Positions 49,554 through 58,692 of a DNA stretch of 64,000 nt are shown piece after piece. The translations under genes were made by a program, and so were the position numbers. The notes beneath the pieces were generated by a model. It had not been told where the DNA came from and did not search any database. It saw only the letters and a list, made by a program, of their open reading frames with translations. This DNA comes from Serratia sp. Ag1 (GTDB taxonomy: Bacteria; Pseudomonadota; Gammaproteobacteria; Enterobacterales; Enterobacteriaceae): contig NZ_JQEI01000011.1 in NCBI RefSeq assembly GCF_000743355.1, forward strand, positions 1-64,000, read 5' to 3'. The first letter of the stretch is position 1. Each line of letters begins with the position of its first letter.

Positions 49554-50825
49554 ATGGCCTATTTCATTGACCGACGGCTGAATGGCAAAAACAAGAGCAT
49601 GGTGAATCGCCAGCGTTTCTTGCGCCGTTATAAGTCGCAAATCAAACAGTCGATCGCCGAAGCCATCAATAAACGTTCGGTCACCGACGTAGACAGCGGA
49701 GAATCCGTTTCGATTCCCTCTGGTGATATCAACGAACCGATGTTTCATCAGGGGCGCGGCGGAACACATCATCGTGTTCATCCAGGCAACGATCACTTTG
49801 TGCAAAATGACCGCATTGAGCGCCCTCAAGGTGGCGGTGGCGGCGGTGGTAGCGGCCAAGGTAACGCCAGCCAGGATGGTGACGGTGAAGACGAATTTGT
49901 TTTCCAGATTTCTAAAGACGAGTATCTCGATCTGTTATTTGAAGATTTGGCCCTGCCAAACCTGAAAAAGAATCAATATAAGCAGTTAACCGAATACAAA
50001 ACTCATCGCGCCGGTTACACCGCAAACGGTGTGCCTGCCAATATCAGCGTTGTGCGTTCGCTGCAGAACTCACTGGCGCGGCGAACCGCCATGACCGCCG
50101 GTAAACGTCGGGCATTGCATGAGCTTGAGGATACCCTCGCCCAGTTGGAAAACACTGAGCCGGTACAACTGCTGGAAGAGGAACGCCTGCGTAAAGAAAT
50201 TGCCGAATTGCGCAAAAAGATCTCCAGCGTACCTTTTATCGACACTTTCGATCTGCGTTACAAAAATTATGAGCGACGCCCAGAACCTTCCAGCCAGGCG
50301 GTGATGTTCTGCCTGATGGACGTTTCTGGTTCCATGGATCAGGCCACAAAAGATATGGCCAAACGCTTCTATATTCTGCTCTATCTGTTCCTGAGCCGGA
50401 CTTATAAAAACGTCGAGGTGGTTTACATCCGCCACCATACGCAGGCCAAAGAAGTGGATGAGCAGGAATTTTTCTACTCGCAGGAAACCGGCGGCACCAT
50501 TGTTTCCAGCGCGTTGAAACTGATGGCGGAAGTGGTTGAGGAGCGCTACGATCCCGCCCAGTGGAATATCTATGCGGCGCAGGCTTCGGATGGGGACAAC
50601 TGGGCGGACGATTCCCCTCTGTGCCACGAACTGTTGGCAAACAAAATCCTGCCCATGGTACGTTATTACAGCTACATTGAAATCACCCGCCGCGCCCATC
50701 AAACGCTGTGGCGCGAATATGAAAACCTGCAGGCAACGTTTGAAAACTTCGCCATGCAGCACATCCGCGAGCAAGAGGATATTTATCCGGTATTCCGGGA
50801 GCTATTCCGTAAGCAGACAGCGTAA
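49554..50825 (+). CDS. yeaH: YeaH/YhbH-family VWA-domain protein
   Basis: This is a 423-residue cytoplasmic protein of the UPF0229/YhbH family that works with PrkA by genetic linkage. It has a basic N-terminus ([31 protein letters not shown]), a Gly-rich linker ([14 protein letters not shown], about 90-103) and a C-terminal von Willebrand A-like domain with a MIDAS-type motif ([19 protein letters not shown]). The frame is open upstream to 49470, but the ATG at 49554 matches the E. coli start. It is in the prkA operon. Confidence 0.94.
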   Translation: MAYFIDRRLNGKNKSMVNRQRFLRRYKSQIKQSIAEAINKRSVTDVDSGESVSIPSGDINEPMFHQGRGGTHHRVHPGNDHFVQNDRIERPQGGGGGGGSGQGNASQDGDGEDEFVFQISKDEYLDLLFEDLALPNLKKNQYKQLTEYKTHRAGYTANGVPANISVVRSLQNSLARRTAMTAGKRRALHELEDTLAQLENTEPVQLLEEERLRKEIAELRKKISSVPFIDTFDLRYKNYERRPEPSSQAVMFCLMDVSGSMDQATKDMAKRFYILLYLFLSRTYKNVEVVYIRHHTQAKEVDEQEFFYSQETGGTIVSSALKLMAEVVEERYDPAQWNIYAAQASDGDNWADDSPLCHELLANKILPMVRYYSYIEITRRAHQTLWREYENLQATFENFAMQHIREQEDIYPVFRELFRKQTA

Positions 50826-50841
50826 AACCAATCTTGATCTT

Positions 50842-50874
50842 AATCAGCCAGATAACTTCGGTTTCTGGCTGATT
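50842..50874 (+). terminator. yeaH terminator
   Basis: An 11-bp stem (AATCAGCCAGA / TCTGGCTGATT) is followed by TCATTTTTG, 17 bases after the yeaH stop. Confidence 0.8.
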
Positions 50875-50994
50875 TCATTTTTGCGAGGGTTGCTTGAGTA
50901 AAATCGCCTTCACAGGATCTGCACGACAAACCGTTGCTTGTCGCGGTCTACGCCCCTAGAATACGCGGCTGAAAAAACAACTGGGATCGGTTTC

Positions 50995-51171
50995 ATGTCA
51001 TCGCTGTGGGTAGCAACGCAATACTTTTATTTGATTGGCCTGTTAATTTCTATGGTTTTTACCTATCTGGTCAGCAAGGATAGCATTAAAATTCGGTGCA
51101 TAAGCGCTGTAACCATCGGCCTGACGTGGCCATTGAGCCTGCCTGTCGTACTGCTATTTGCTCTATTTTAA
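50995..51171 (+). CDS. ortT: OrtT/GhoT-family membrane toxin
   Basis: This 58-residue, highly hydrophobic protein is of the GhoT/OrtT family, small inner-membrane toxins that lower membrane potential and ATP and promote a slow-growth or persister state. The C-terminal half (SAVTIGLTWPLSLPVVLLFALF) matches the family signature (SAFLVGATWPMSFPVALLFSLF in E. coli OrtT). Two membrane segments are evident (about 7-25 and 33-57) with a short charged loop (SKDSIKIR). The frame is open upstream to 50938, but the ATG at 50995 gives the family length (E. coli 57). No GhoS-like antitoxin gene is adjacent, hence OrtT (orphan) rather than GhoT; specificity is not proven. Confidence 0.82.
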   Translation: MSSLWVATQYFYLIGLLISMVFTYLVSKDSIKIRCISAVTIGLTWPLSLPVVLLFALF

Positions 51172-51511
51172 CAATATCAAACCCGCCTTCCGCGTTATTT
51201 TTACTTTTGAATATGAGGTTCCGAGATGTCTACCATGCGGCAGATCTTGCTGAAGTTGCTGGATTTCTCGCAGACTTTGTCGAAGACAAAAACGCCAAGG
51301 TAACCGAGTACCAGCAAATAACCGACCATGCATAGAATAAAGATAAATGTTCTCAATGCTAGCTACCAACACAACGTAAGGACAATAAATATCATACTCT
51401 GCCTCAGTGGTTTTCGCCTATTTCAAAGTAAACACCACACCGGCCAATTTACACTCCCTGACCAGGTTTGGTGTACCATTAGGGTACCTATACCACGGCG
51501 GGAGCCCCCCA
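51172..51511. other. Intergenic region between ortT and the exonuclease gene
   Basis: This 340-bp stretch contains no recognised gene. Two overlapping short frames start with ATG: 51214-51335 (40 codons) and 51226-51303 (25 residues, with GAGG 7 bases upstream). Neither matches a family I know. The 3' part should carry the exonuclease promoter and the ribosome-binding site GGGAG near 51500. Confidence 0.5.
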
Positions 51512-52072
51512 ATGCATCACCTGATGTTAGACATTGAAACGCTTGACGTAACACCCAGTGCAGTGATTTTGGTCGTTGCGGCAGTCTTTTTTGATCCTAA
51601 AACCGGTAAGTTGGGCGCTGAATTTGAAGCCACGGTCAACAGCCAGCAAGAACAACCGGGGCGCACGTTCAACCTTGCTACCATTGCCTGGTGGGCAAAA
51701 CAGTCTGACGAGGCACGCAAATTGGCCTTCGGTGGAACAGACAGCCTCAAGCGCGTCTTGACCAACCTAAAGCACTTTATTCATATGCACAGCACCGATA
51801 AGGTGAAGGTATGGGGCAACGGTAAAGAGTTCGACTGTACGATCCTGGAGCACGCCTTCAACCAGTTCGACATACCCTGCCCCTGGAATTTCTGGGATAC
51901 GCAGGATGTACGAACTATCGTTACGTTGGCAGAATTACACGGCTTCAATCCGAAGAAAGCGCGCCCCTTCGAAGGCACGCCCCATCGCGCATTAGATGAT
52001 GCAAAACATCAGGCTCGTTACGTTGCTGACGCGATCTCCGCACTCTATTACCGCAAAACACCGTCGGCTTGA
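51512..52072 (+). CDS. DEDD-family 3'-5' exonuclease
   Basis: This 186-residue protein has the DEDDh exonuclease fold related to phage DexA, RecE/ExoVIII-like and Rv2179c-type nucleases. The Exo I motif is LDIET (Asp7, Glu9). A middle acidic motif is in KVWGNGKEFDCTILEHAF. The final motif is HRALDDAKHQARYV (about 163-176). The ATG at 51512 has GGGAG upstream and starts directly at the exonuclease core; the frame is open to 51407. Substrate (DNA or RNA) cannot be assigned. It is convergent with dadX, 16 bases apart. It has no phage neighbours here, although relatives are common in phages. Confidence 0.82.
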   Translation: MHHLMLDIETLDVTPSAVILVVAAVFFDPKTGKLGAEFEATVNSQQEQPGRTFNLATIAWWAKQSDEARKLAFGGTDSLKRVLTNLKHFIHMHSTDKVKVWGNGKEFDCTILEHAFNQFDIPCPWNFWDTQDVRTIVTLAELHGFNPKKARPFEGTPHRALDDAKHQARYVADAISALYYRKTPSA

Positions 52073-52088
52073 GGCTGCCAAATGTCTT

Positions 52089-53159
52089 TCAAACCGCGTT
52101 AATAGTGACCCGCGCCGCCAACCCGGTCAGTAACTCATAACCCAACGTGCCAGCGACGCTTGCAACATCGTCCACCGGCAGATTCCGCCCCCACAATTCC
52201 ACTGGCGTACCGATTGTCGCCAGCGGGCAAGGTGTCAGATCCACCATCATCATATCCATCGAAACGCTACCCAATGTGCCCGTCAGTACCCCATCGACCC
52301 ACACTGGCGTAGCGTTGGGTGCATGGCGTGGATAACCATCGGCATAACCACAGGCCACAATACCAATGCGCTGCGGCCCAGTCGCAGTATAACGGCCACT
52401 ATAACCCACCCGGTCACCCTGCTTTAAGTTTTGAATACCGATGATTTCACTGCTGAGCGTCATCGCCGGTTGCAGGCCGATATCAGCAACGTCGTGCCAT
52501 TGCCCTGTTGGCGAGGCACCATAAAGAATAATGCCTGGTCTGACCCAAGAGCCATGAGTCGTTGGGTGCCACAAAGTGGCTGCCGAGTTCGCCAGGCACC
52601 GTGGTAACGAGATAGCCGCAGTCGCACGCTCGATTGTGGCCATCTGTTGCACAACCCCCTCGTCGCTGTCGGCAGTGGCAAAGTGGCTCATCAGCGTCAG
52701 CGAAGCAATATTGCGCAGTTCCTGCGCTTTCAGCCAAACGCTGTGAAAACGTTCTGGAGCAAACCCCAAACGATTCATACCACTATTCAGTTTTAGGTAA
52801 ACATCTAAAGGCGCTTGCAGACGAGCTTCAACAATTGCCTGAAGTTGCCAGTCGCTGTTCACGGCAGTCACCAAGCGATAGCGATCAATCAACTGTAAAT
52901 CTTCTGGCTGGAAAAAACCTTCCAACAGCAGAATCGGGCCATTCCAGCCTGATTCACGTAACAGCACAGCTTCAGCCAGATCAAGCAAGGCAAAGCCATC
53001 CGTTTGTGCCATGCTGCGCCAGACATTTTTCAGGCCATGCCCATAGGCATTAGCTTTAACAACCGACCAGACTTTTGCTCCGGGGGCATAACGGCGGGCC
53101 ACCTGTAAATTGTTTGTAAAAGCGTCTAAATGCAGCGTAGCGATAATCGGGCGGGGCAT
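52089..53159 (-). CDS. dadX: Catabolic alanine racemase DadX
   Basis: DadX interconverts L- and D-alanine with PLP, feeding D-alanine to DadA. The 356-residue product (same length as E. coli) has the PLP Lys35 in VVKANAYGHGL and the second catalytic Tyr in RVGYSGRYTATG, with DMMMVDLT near the substrate site. It is assigned to the catabolic enzyme, not biosynthetic Alr, because it follows dadA by 66 bases in the same direction. Confidence 0.96.
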   Translation of the reverse strand: MPRPIIATLHLDAFTNNLQVARRYAPGAKVWSVVKANAYGHGLKNVWRSMAQTDGFALLDLAEAVLLRESGWNGPILLLEGFFQPEDLQLIDRYRLVTAVNSDWQLQAIVEARLQAPLDVYLKLNSGMNRLGFAPERFHSVWLKAQELRNIASLTLMSHFATADSDEGVVQQMATIERATAAISLPRCLANSAATLWHPTTHGSWVRPGIILYGASPTGQWHDVADIGLQPAMTLSSEIIGIQNLKQGDRVGYSGRYTATGPQRIGIVACGYADGYPRHAPNATPVWVDGVLTGTLGSVSMDMMMVDLTPCPLATIGTPVELWGRNLPVDDVASVAGTLGYELLTGLAARVTINAV

Positions 53160-53225
53160 GGGGTTTTCCTTTTGGCCTCATGGCGGCGGCCACAGGTAGT
53201 CACCTGCGGCACTCATCACATATTA

Positions 53226-54530
53226 TTAGCGTGCCGGGTGCACGTCTTTCAGAGGAATAGCTGTCCTCTGGCGAAAATCGGCGCTATAACGCGCAACCCC
53301 CAAATCGTCTGATGGTATTGCTGGCGTTGTGCCAGAAATCAGATTGGCAATCAACTGCCCGGAACCACAGGCCATTGTCCAGCCGAGCGTGCCATGCCCC
53401 GTGTTCAGATAGAGATTTTTCAGCGCAGTACGGCCAACAATCGGTGTGCCATCCGGCGTCATCGGGCGCAGGCCGGTCCAGAAGGAGGCATCCTCAATCC
53501 TGCCACCATTGGGATAGAGATCGCGAACCACCATCTCCAGGGTTTCGCGGCGTTTCTGTTCAAGTTCGGTATTGAAGCCAACAATCTCAGCCATACCGCC
53601 AACACGGATCCGCTGGTCAAAACGAGTAATAGCGATTTTATAGGTTTCATCCAACACGGTAGAGAAAGGAGCGGCAGCCTCATCAGCGATCGGGATCGTC
53701 AACGAATAACCTTTTAACGGATAAACCGGAATGGAAACCAGATCGCCTAACAATGCCGTAGAGTAAGCCCCAAACGCGACCACATAGCTGTCCGCCTGAA
53801 TCACTTCACCGTCGCATTGCACTCCGCTGATTTTATCGCCCTCAACCAACAGGCGTTCGACGCTGCGATTAAACAGGAAGTTGACACCCACCTGTTGCGC
53901 CAGTTGCGCCAACTGTTGGGTAAAAAGTTGGCAATCCCCGGTTTCATCATTAGGAAGTTGCAAACCACCGGTCAGTTTGTGCGCGACCTGTACCAGAGCG
54001 GGTTCAACCGTGGCTAGCTGGCTGGCCGCCAACAGTTGATAAGGCACCCCAGCATCTTCCAGCACCGCGATGTCCTTAGCCGCGTTCTCAAACTGCTGTG
54101 GCGTTCGGAACAGTTGCAACGTCCCCCCCTGACGGCCTTCATATTGAATACCCGTTTCCTGACGCAACGCTTTTATACAGTCACGGCTGTACTCAGCCAA
54201 ACGCACCATACGACCTTTATTCGTCATATAATGGGCAGTATCGCAGTTTCTCAACATCTGCCACATCCAGCGTAACTGGAAGCTGCTACCGTCAAGGCGT
54301 ATCGCCAATGGTGCATGGCGTTGGAACATCCATTTAATCGCCTTCAGCGGCACGCCCGGAGCAGCCCAAGGTGCGGCATAACCCGGTGAAATCTGCCCCG
54401 CATTGGCCGCACTGGTCTCCATCGCTGGGCCCGGTTGACGGTCGATAACTGTGACCTCATGACCGGCTTTTGCCAAGTACCAAGCACTGGCAACGCCTAC
54501 CACTCCACTCCCCAAAATCACCACACGCAT
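53226..54530 (-). CDS. dadA: D-amino acid dehydrogenase small subunit DadA
   Basis: DadA is an FAD-dependent membrane-associated dehydrogenase that oxidises D-alanine to pyruvate, passing electrons to quinones. The 434-residue product has the N-terminal FAD motif [20 protein letters not shown] and the family segments [21 protein letters not shown] and [15 protein letters not shown]. The start is the ATG at 54530 with GGAG upstream, one codon inside a GTG. It is the first gene of dadAX; a CRP-like site lies about 100 bases upstream. Confidence 0.97.
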   Translation of the reverse strand: MRVVILGSGVVGVASAWYLAKAGHEVTVIDRQPGPAMETSAANAGQISPGYAAPWAAPGVPLKAIKWMFQRHAPLAIRLDGSSFQLRWMWQMLRNCDTAHYMTNKGRMVRLAEYSRDCIKALRQETGIQYEGRQGGTLQLFRTPQQFENAAKDIAVLEDAGVPYQLLAASQLATVEPALVQVAHKLTGGLQLPNDETGDCQLFTQQLAQLAQQVGVNFLFNRSVERLLVEGDKISGVQCDGEVIQADSYVVAFGAYSTALLGDLVSIPVYPLKGYSLTIPIADEAAAPFSTVLDETYKIAITRFDQRIRVGGMAEIVGFNTELEQKRRETLEMVVRDLYPNGGRIEDASFWTGLRPMTPDGTPIVGRTALKNLYLNTGHGTLGWTMACGSGQLIANLISGTTPAIPSDDLGVARYSADFRQRTAIPLKDVHPAR

Positions 54531-54954
54531 CACTGACTCCAGCTCGAATTCGTGAAAAGCACAATCATCTGATTACATGAAATTAACTTAGTGAAAAAAA
54601 CCAAACAACATATTGCTCATTAATCGTGACAATATTCACATTTAATTTATCGTTCAAATGGAGATCTTTTTCAATAGACGCCTGTAAATAGCGATAAGAT
54701 GTTGTAAAAGTGGCCATAAAGAAATAAATAGCTCCTCAAGTGCTGTCATTGATTGCACTGAAGGCAGTGCAGGAGCCTTCAATGACAATACTCCATTAAT
54801 GGTATATAAATGGAATGCACAGCATTTAAACAGAGTATTATATTTATAATAACGCATTATTTTAGAATATTATGTCTTAACAGTCCCGCACTTGCGCAGC
54901 AGAAAAAACTCACACAGACAGTAACGTGAGCCACCAGCAAACTTTCTTAAACAT
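54531..54954. other. Region upstream of dadA
   Basis: This 424-bp AT-rich region has no supported gene. It contains the CRP-like site at 54625-54640 and a short AT-rich stretch where Lrp (known to control dadAX) could bind. A 67-codon minus-strand frame at 54654-54857 shows no family features. The Ail/OmpX gene terminator follows. Confidence 0.6.
54625..54640. promoter_or_regulatory. CRP-like site upstream of dadA
   Basis: CGTGA-CAATAT-TCACA matches 9 of 10 conserved positions of TGTGA-N6-TCACA and lies 95-110 bases upstream of the dadA start. CRP activation of dadAX is established in E. coli. Confidence 0.65.
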
Positions 54955-54980
54955 AAAAAAACCCACCAAAAGAGGTGGGT
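54955..54980 (-). terminator. Terminator of the Ail/OmpX-like gene
   Basis: On the minus strand the stem ACCCACC/GGTGGGT (54980-54961) is followed by six T (54960-54955), 28 bases past the stop codon. Confidence 0.88.
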
Positions 54981-55008
54981 GAGTTGCCGATCATTACTGC
55001 TTGGCCGA

Positions 55009-55554
55009 TTAGAAACGGTAACCCGCTCCCAGAGTCCAGGTGCCTATTTTAAAGTCACCCAGCTTGGAGTATTCGTAATGCGCATCAATGGCGATATTTG
55101 GTGTGACATTCAACTGCAAACCCGCACCATATGCGACGCTGGTTTTACTGTCATCGACGCTGATTGAAGAGCCACCATATGACGCACTGCCACTGTCTGT
55201 TCCGTGAGCCAGACCCAGTACCCCATATGCGCTGATGTATTCGTTAAAGCGATAAGCAGGGCCAGCAACAAGAGAATAATATTTCAAATCCTCACTGCCT
55301 ATTTTCGTCGAGCCATAATAGTAGTCATAGGATTGCTGAGTATAGGTAAATGAAGCAATAACGCCTAAATTATCATCAAGTTCATAACGATACTTTAAGT
55401 TAAAGCCCTTAGGATTTTCATCCAGAGTATTGCCATCCACTTTTACATGACTTTGCGCATAGCCTAGAGAAACCGTGCTTTCACCCGCCGCCTGAGCGCC
55501 AAAAGCCAGAGCCATAGTACCTGCCAGAAGTAATGATAAATGCGTTTTTTTCAT
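55009..55554 (-). CDS. Ail/OmpX/Lom-family outer membrane protein
   Basis: This 181-residue eight-stranded outer membrane barrel is of the Ail/Lom/OmpX family, whose members act in adhesion, serum resistance or envelope stress. It has a signal peptide (MKKTHLSLLLAGTMALAFGA, cleavage after QA), alternating amphipathic strands with Tyr/Gly-rich loops (SYDYYYGSTK, GTDSGSASYGGSS) and the C-terminal GTWTLGAGYRF. It is probably a paralogue rather than OmpX itself, because strand and loop sequences differ from E. coli OmpX; whether it has virulence relevance cannot be judged. It is monocistronic with its own terminator. Confidence 0.88.
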   Translation of the reverse strand: MKKTHLSLLLAGTMALAFGAQAAGESTVSLGYAQSHVKVDGNTLDENPKGFNLKYRYELDDNLGVIASFTYTQQSYDYYYGSTKIGSEDLKYYSLVAGPAYRFNEYISAYGVLGLAHGTDSGSASYGGSSISVDDSKTSVAYGAGLQLNVTPNIAIDAHYEYSKLGDFKIGTWTLGAGYRF

Positions 55555-56061
55555 TTTAGTCCCTTGTTAGAAGTCAAAACCCATCAGCGACAGATATCTG
55601 CCATTTCGCTGGTAGGACGAGCCAATAATTTAATCATTATGTTTTATAAAAGTCACCTCAAAATTGATTTAATCATATATTTTTCATGAAGATACAAAAT
55701 ATTTATGGTTCAGGATGAACAAATAAATATAAAGCAGAGCGATCGGTGATAACCCGTTTGAGCCATAAGTTGCACCCCCTTTCGAGCGGACTATACTCGA
55801 AGAGAGAAAAGGTGATTAGCCCATGCCTTCTCGACCAGAAATCAGCATATACCCAAGCAACTTGAAGTATGACGGGTATAAACAGCCGCAAGAGATCAGG
55901 ACGATCGCGGTAATCAGTAAGTTGAAAGCGAGCCAATGATGAATGAAGAGTAAGAGGTTAATTTTACTTTACTGATATATAACGGTTTATTTCAACCTGG
56001 ACTATGATTGATACAGGGCCTGTCAAAATGAGCAGAGTCCGTTAATAACGAGGGTGCGCTG
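55555..56061. other. Intergenic region between the Ail/OmpX-like gene and spoVR
   Basis: This 507-bp AT-rich stretch has no supported gene. It contains the 33-bp minimal ERIC at 55848-55880. A 77-codon minus-strand frame (55703-55936) runs through the repeat and is not credible. The last 100 bases hold the spoVR promoter region; the ribosome-binding site GAGGGTG precedes 56062. Confidence 0.6.
55848..55880. repeat. 33-bp minimal ERIC derivative
   Basis: The two ERIC ends are joined directly: TATACCC at 55848, GGGTATA ending at 55880, with the CAACTTGAAGTATGA end segment between. The core of ERIC is absent. It is the reverse complement of 63025-63057 with a single mismatch. Confidence 0.8.
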
Positions 56062-57597
56062 ATGACTACTTCGACACATAAAAAGGTTAAGGAAGATAAA
56101 CGTCTGAGCGATGGACCAGACTGGACGTTCGACCTGCTGCAAGTCTATCTGGAGCAGGTTGACCGGGTGGCCAAGCATTACCGGCTCGACACCTATCCAC
56201 ATCAAATCGAGGTTATTACCTCTGAACAGATGATGGATGCCTACTCCAGCGTCGGGATGCCGATTAACTATACCCACTGGTCGTTCGGCAAAAAATTCAT
56301 TGAGACCGAACAGCGCTATAAACAAGGCCAGCAAGGCTTGGCCTATGAAATCGTGATCAACTCCAACCCGTGCATCGCCTATCTGATGGAAGAAAACACC
56401 ATCACCATGCAGGCGTTGGTCATGGCGCATGCCTGCTATGGGCACAACTCGTTTTTCAAAAACAATTATCTGTTCCGCAGTTGGACCGATGCCAGCTCCA
56501 TTGTGGATTATCTGCTGTTTGCCCGTCACTACATCAGCCAATGTGAAGAACGCTATGGCGTCGAGGAAGTGGAAAAGCTGCTCGACTCTTGCCATGCGTT
56601 GATGAATTACGGCGTTGATCGCTACAAAAGGCCGCAAAAAATTTCGCTGCTGGAAGAGAAAGCACGGCAGAAAAGCCGTGAGGAATATCTGCAAAGCCAG
56701 GTTAACTCGCTGTGGAAAACCTTGCCACGCGTAGACCGTGAAGCGCTGCCAGAGCAGGCGTTACGCTACCCGCGCGAACCACAGGAGAATATTCTCTATT
56801 TTATGGAGAAAAACGCCCCGCTGTTGGAATCATGGCAGCGAGAAGTGTTACGCATCGTGCGTAAGGTGAGTCAGTATTTCTATCCGCAAAAACAGACCCA
56901 GGTGATGAACGAAGGCTGGGCTACGTTCTGGCATTACACCATCCTGAATCATCTTTATGATGAAGGGCGTGTGACGGATCGCTTTATGATGGAGTTCTTG
57001 CACAGCCATACCAATGTGGTATTCCAACCGCCCTACAACAGCCCGTATTACAACGGCATTAACCCGTATGCGCTCGGTTTTGCCATGTTCCAGGACATTA
57101 AACGCATCTGCCAATCCCCCACTGACGAGGATCGTTACTGGTTCCCGGACATTGCCGGTAAAGACTGGCTGGATACGCTGCATTTTGCCATGCGGGATTT
57201 CAAAGACGAGAGCTTTATCAGCCAGTTCCTGTCGCCGAAAGTCATGCGTGACTTCCGCCTGTTCACCGTGCTGGATGACGATCGCAACAATTACCTGGAG
57301 ATCTCGGCAATCCACAATGAAGAGGGGTATCGCGCAATACGCCAGGAGTTATCAGCCCAATACAACCTGAGTAATAATGAACCCAACATTCAGATCTGGA
57401 ATGTCGATCTGCGTGGCGATCGCTCGCTGACACTGCGCTACGTTCCGCAAGATCGCGCTCCGCTGGATAAAAGCCGCAGAGAGGTCATGAAACACCTGCA
57501 CCGCCTATGGGGCTTCGACATCATTCTGGAGCAGAAAAACGAAGATGGCAGTATCGAACTGCTCGATCGTTGCCCACCAAGGCCGACAACGCTGTAA
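56062..57597 (+). CDS. ycgB: SpoVR-family protein YcgB
   Basis: This 511-residue cytoplasmic protein of the SpoVR family (E. coli YcgB 510) is linked by co-occurrence to YeaG and YeaH in stationary-phase physiology; its biochemical role is unknown. The family core shows HACYGHNSFFKNNYLF, MNEGWATFWHYTILNHL and HSHTNVVFQPPYNSPYYNGINPYALGF, with several His and Glu that look metal-binding. The start MTTSTHKKVKEDKRLSDGPDW is typical. It is convergent with fadR, as in E. coli. Confidence 0.95.
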   Translation: MTTSTHKKVKEDKRLSDGPDWTFDLLQVYLEQVDRVAKHYRLDTYPHQIEVITSEQMMDAYSSVGMPINYTHWSFGKKFIETEQRYKQGQQGLAYEIVINSNPCIAYLMEENTITMQALVMAHACYGHNSFFKNNYLFRSWTDASSIVDYLLFARHYISQCEERYGVEEVEKLLDSCHALMNYGVDRYKRPQKISLLEEKARQKSREEYLQSQVNSLWKTLPRVDREALPEQALRYPREPQENILYFMEKNAPLLESWQREVLRIVRKVSQYFYPQKQTQVMNEGWATFWHYTILNHLYDEGRVTDRFMMEFLHSHTNVVFQPPYNSPYYNGINPYALGFAMFQDIKRICQSPTDEDRYWFPDIAGKDWLDTLHFAMRDFKDESFISQFLSPKVMRDFRLFTVLDDDRNNYLEISAIHNEEGYRAIRQELSAQYNLSNNEPNIQIWNVDLRGDRSLTLRYVPQDRAPLDKSRREVMKHLHRLWGFDIILEQKNEDGSIELLDRCPPRPTTL

Positions 57598-57608
57598 ACC
57601 ATCAATGA

Positions 57609-57633
57609 CAAAGGGCGCAATCTGCGCCCTTTG
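57609..57633. terminator. Hairpin between spoVR and fadR
   Basis: A perfect 11-bp stem (CAAAGGGCGCA / TGCGCCCTTTG, loop ATC) lies in the 53-base gap between convergent genes. No long T tract follows, but the stem is strong and symmetric. Confidence 0.7.
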
Positions 57634-57650
57634 ACTGGCTAAGAAACCGA

Positions 57651-58370
57651 CTAGCGACGAGCTTCGGTCAGATCGCTTGGCATTGCGCCCTGCATACTAT
57701 GCCAGATGGCTCCACTCTCTTTACCGTAACTGCGTACGCAATCCATCACCTGATCGTACATCCTTTCATGGCACAGGGTAGAAAGCTTGTTATAAAAGCT
57801 GAGAGCCAGCTTACGTGCATCCGGGTTAGAAAAATAATAACGGCCAACGCGCGTATAGAGCCCTTTCAAGCCATTAAGAATCAGACCATAAATCGGGTTG
57901 CCAGAAGCAAAAGCCAGACCACGGAAGATTTCGTAATCGAGATGATTGAATGCATCTGCTTTATCTTCAACCTGCGTGGCTTTCGCCAGCACTTCCTGCG
58001 CCTGCTCCGGGTGGTTACGCACCGCAGCCCGGATAAAAATAGAAGCAATATTGGTACGCACGGCAAGTAGGTTATCGATCAGTTGTGGGACACTGTTATG
58101 ATCGAGACGGGCTAAAGTTTCCAGAATATTAAGGCCAGACGTTTCCCAAAAATTGTTTACTTTGGTCGGTTTGCCATGCTGGATGGTCAACCAACCATCA
58201 CGAGCCAATCGCTGTAAAACCTCACGCAATGTGGTGCGTGTCACACCAATCAGTTCTGAGAGTTCACGTTCCGCGGGCAAAATAGAGCCAGGGGGGAAGC
58301 GATTATTCCAAATACTTTCAATAATATATTCTTCCGCGAAACCGGCAGGACTCTGCGCCTTTATAACCAT
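57651..58370 (-). CDS. fadR: Fatty acid metabolism regulator FadR
   Basis: FadR is a GntR-family regulator that represses beta-oxidation genes and activates fabA/fabB, released by long-chain acyl-CoA. The 239-residue product has an N-terminal winged helix ([31 protein letters not shown], about 34-64) and the C-terminal acyl-CoA-binding domain ([26 protein letters not shown]). It is the same length as E. coli with the ATG at 58370. It is divergent from nhaB, as in E. coli. Confidence 0.97.
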   Translation of the reverse strand: MVIKAQSPAGFAEEYIIESIWNNRFPPGSILPAERELSELIGVTRTTLREVLQRLARDGWLTIQHGKPTKVNNFWETSGLNILETLARLDHNSVPQLIDNLLAVRTNIASIFIRAAVRNHPEQAQEVLAKATQVEDKADAFNHLDYEIFRGLAFASGNPIYGLILNGLKGLYTRVGRYYFSNPDARKLALSFYNKLSTLCHERMYDQVMDCVRSYGKESGAIWHSMQGAMPSDLTEARR

Positions 58371-58692
58371 GTGTTTGACGTTCCGTAGCGACAATAAGCT
58401 GTAATAGTAATTGGCAGATCATACCAGATCACCGAGGCATCACATAGCAGGAGAAAAAAACATTAAACGAAAGTGTGCATAAGCTGGCAAAAAATATGCG
58501 ATAACACCGCACTGCAGAAATTTCTGCCATAAAACACACCTTGGATTGCATCCTACCCGCAGCGATTGCTAGGGTATATGCCTGTCATACTTCAAGTTGC
58601 TTGAGAGTTGGCTGCACAACTGTCACCTACAAGCAACTCGAATTATTTTGGGTATAACGCGTTAACTCTCTTGAAGGTTTTGCGAAAACAGC
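58371..58692. other. Divergent fadR-nhaB intergenic region
   Basis: These 322 bp hold the promoters of both genes and a shortened ERIC copy at 58575-58656 that ends 37 bases before nhaB. No gene is present. Confidence 0.6.
58575..58656. repeat. Internally deleted ERIC (82 bp)
   Basis: It is bounded by TATA(T)GCC...GTCATACTTCAAGTTGCTTG on the left and CAACTCGAATTATTTTGGGTATA on the right. It is an ERIC in reverse orientation lacking about 45 bp of core. Its right end lies within the nhaB leader, where it may affect transcription or mRNA stability. Confidence 0.8.

Noticed and set aside
49254..50774. Minus-strand frames of 201 and 234 codons across yeaH
   Set aside because: Antisense to the clearly recognisable yeaH coding sequence.
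54654..54857. 67-codon minus-strand frame upstream of dadA
   Set aside because: Lies in the dadA control region, with no recognisable features or ribosome-binding site.
55703..55936. 77-codon minus-strand frame before spoVR
   Set aside because: Overlaps the 33-bp ERIC derivative and lacks conserved features.
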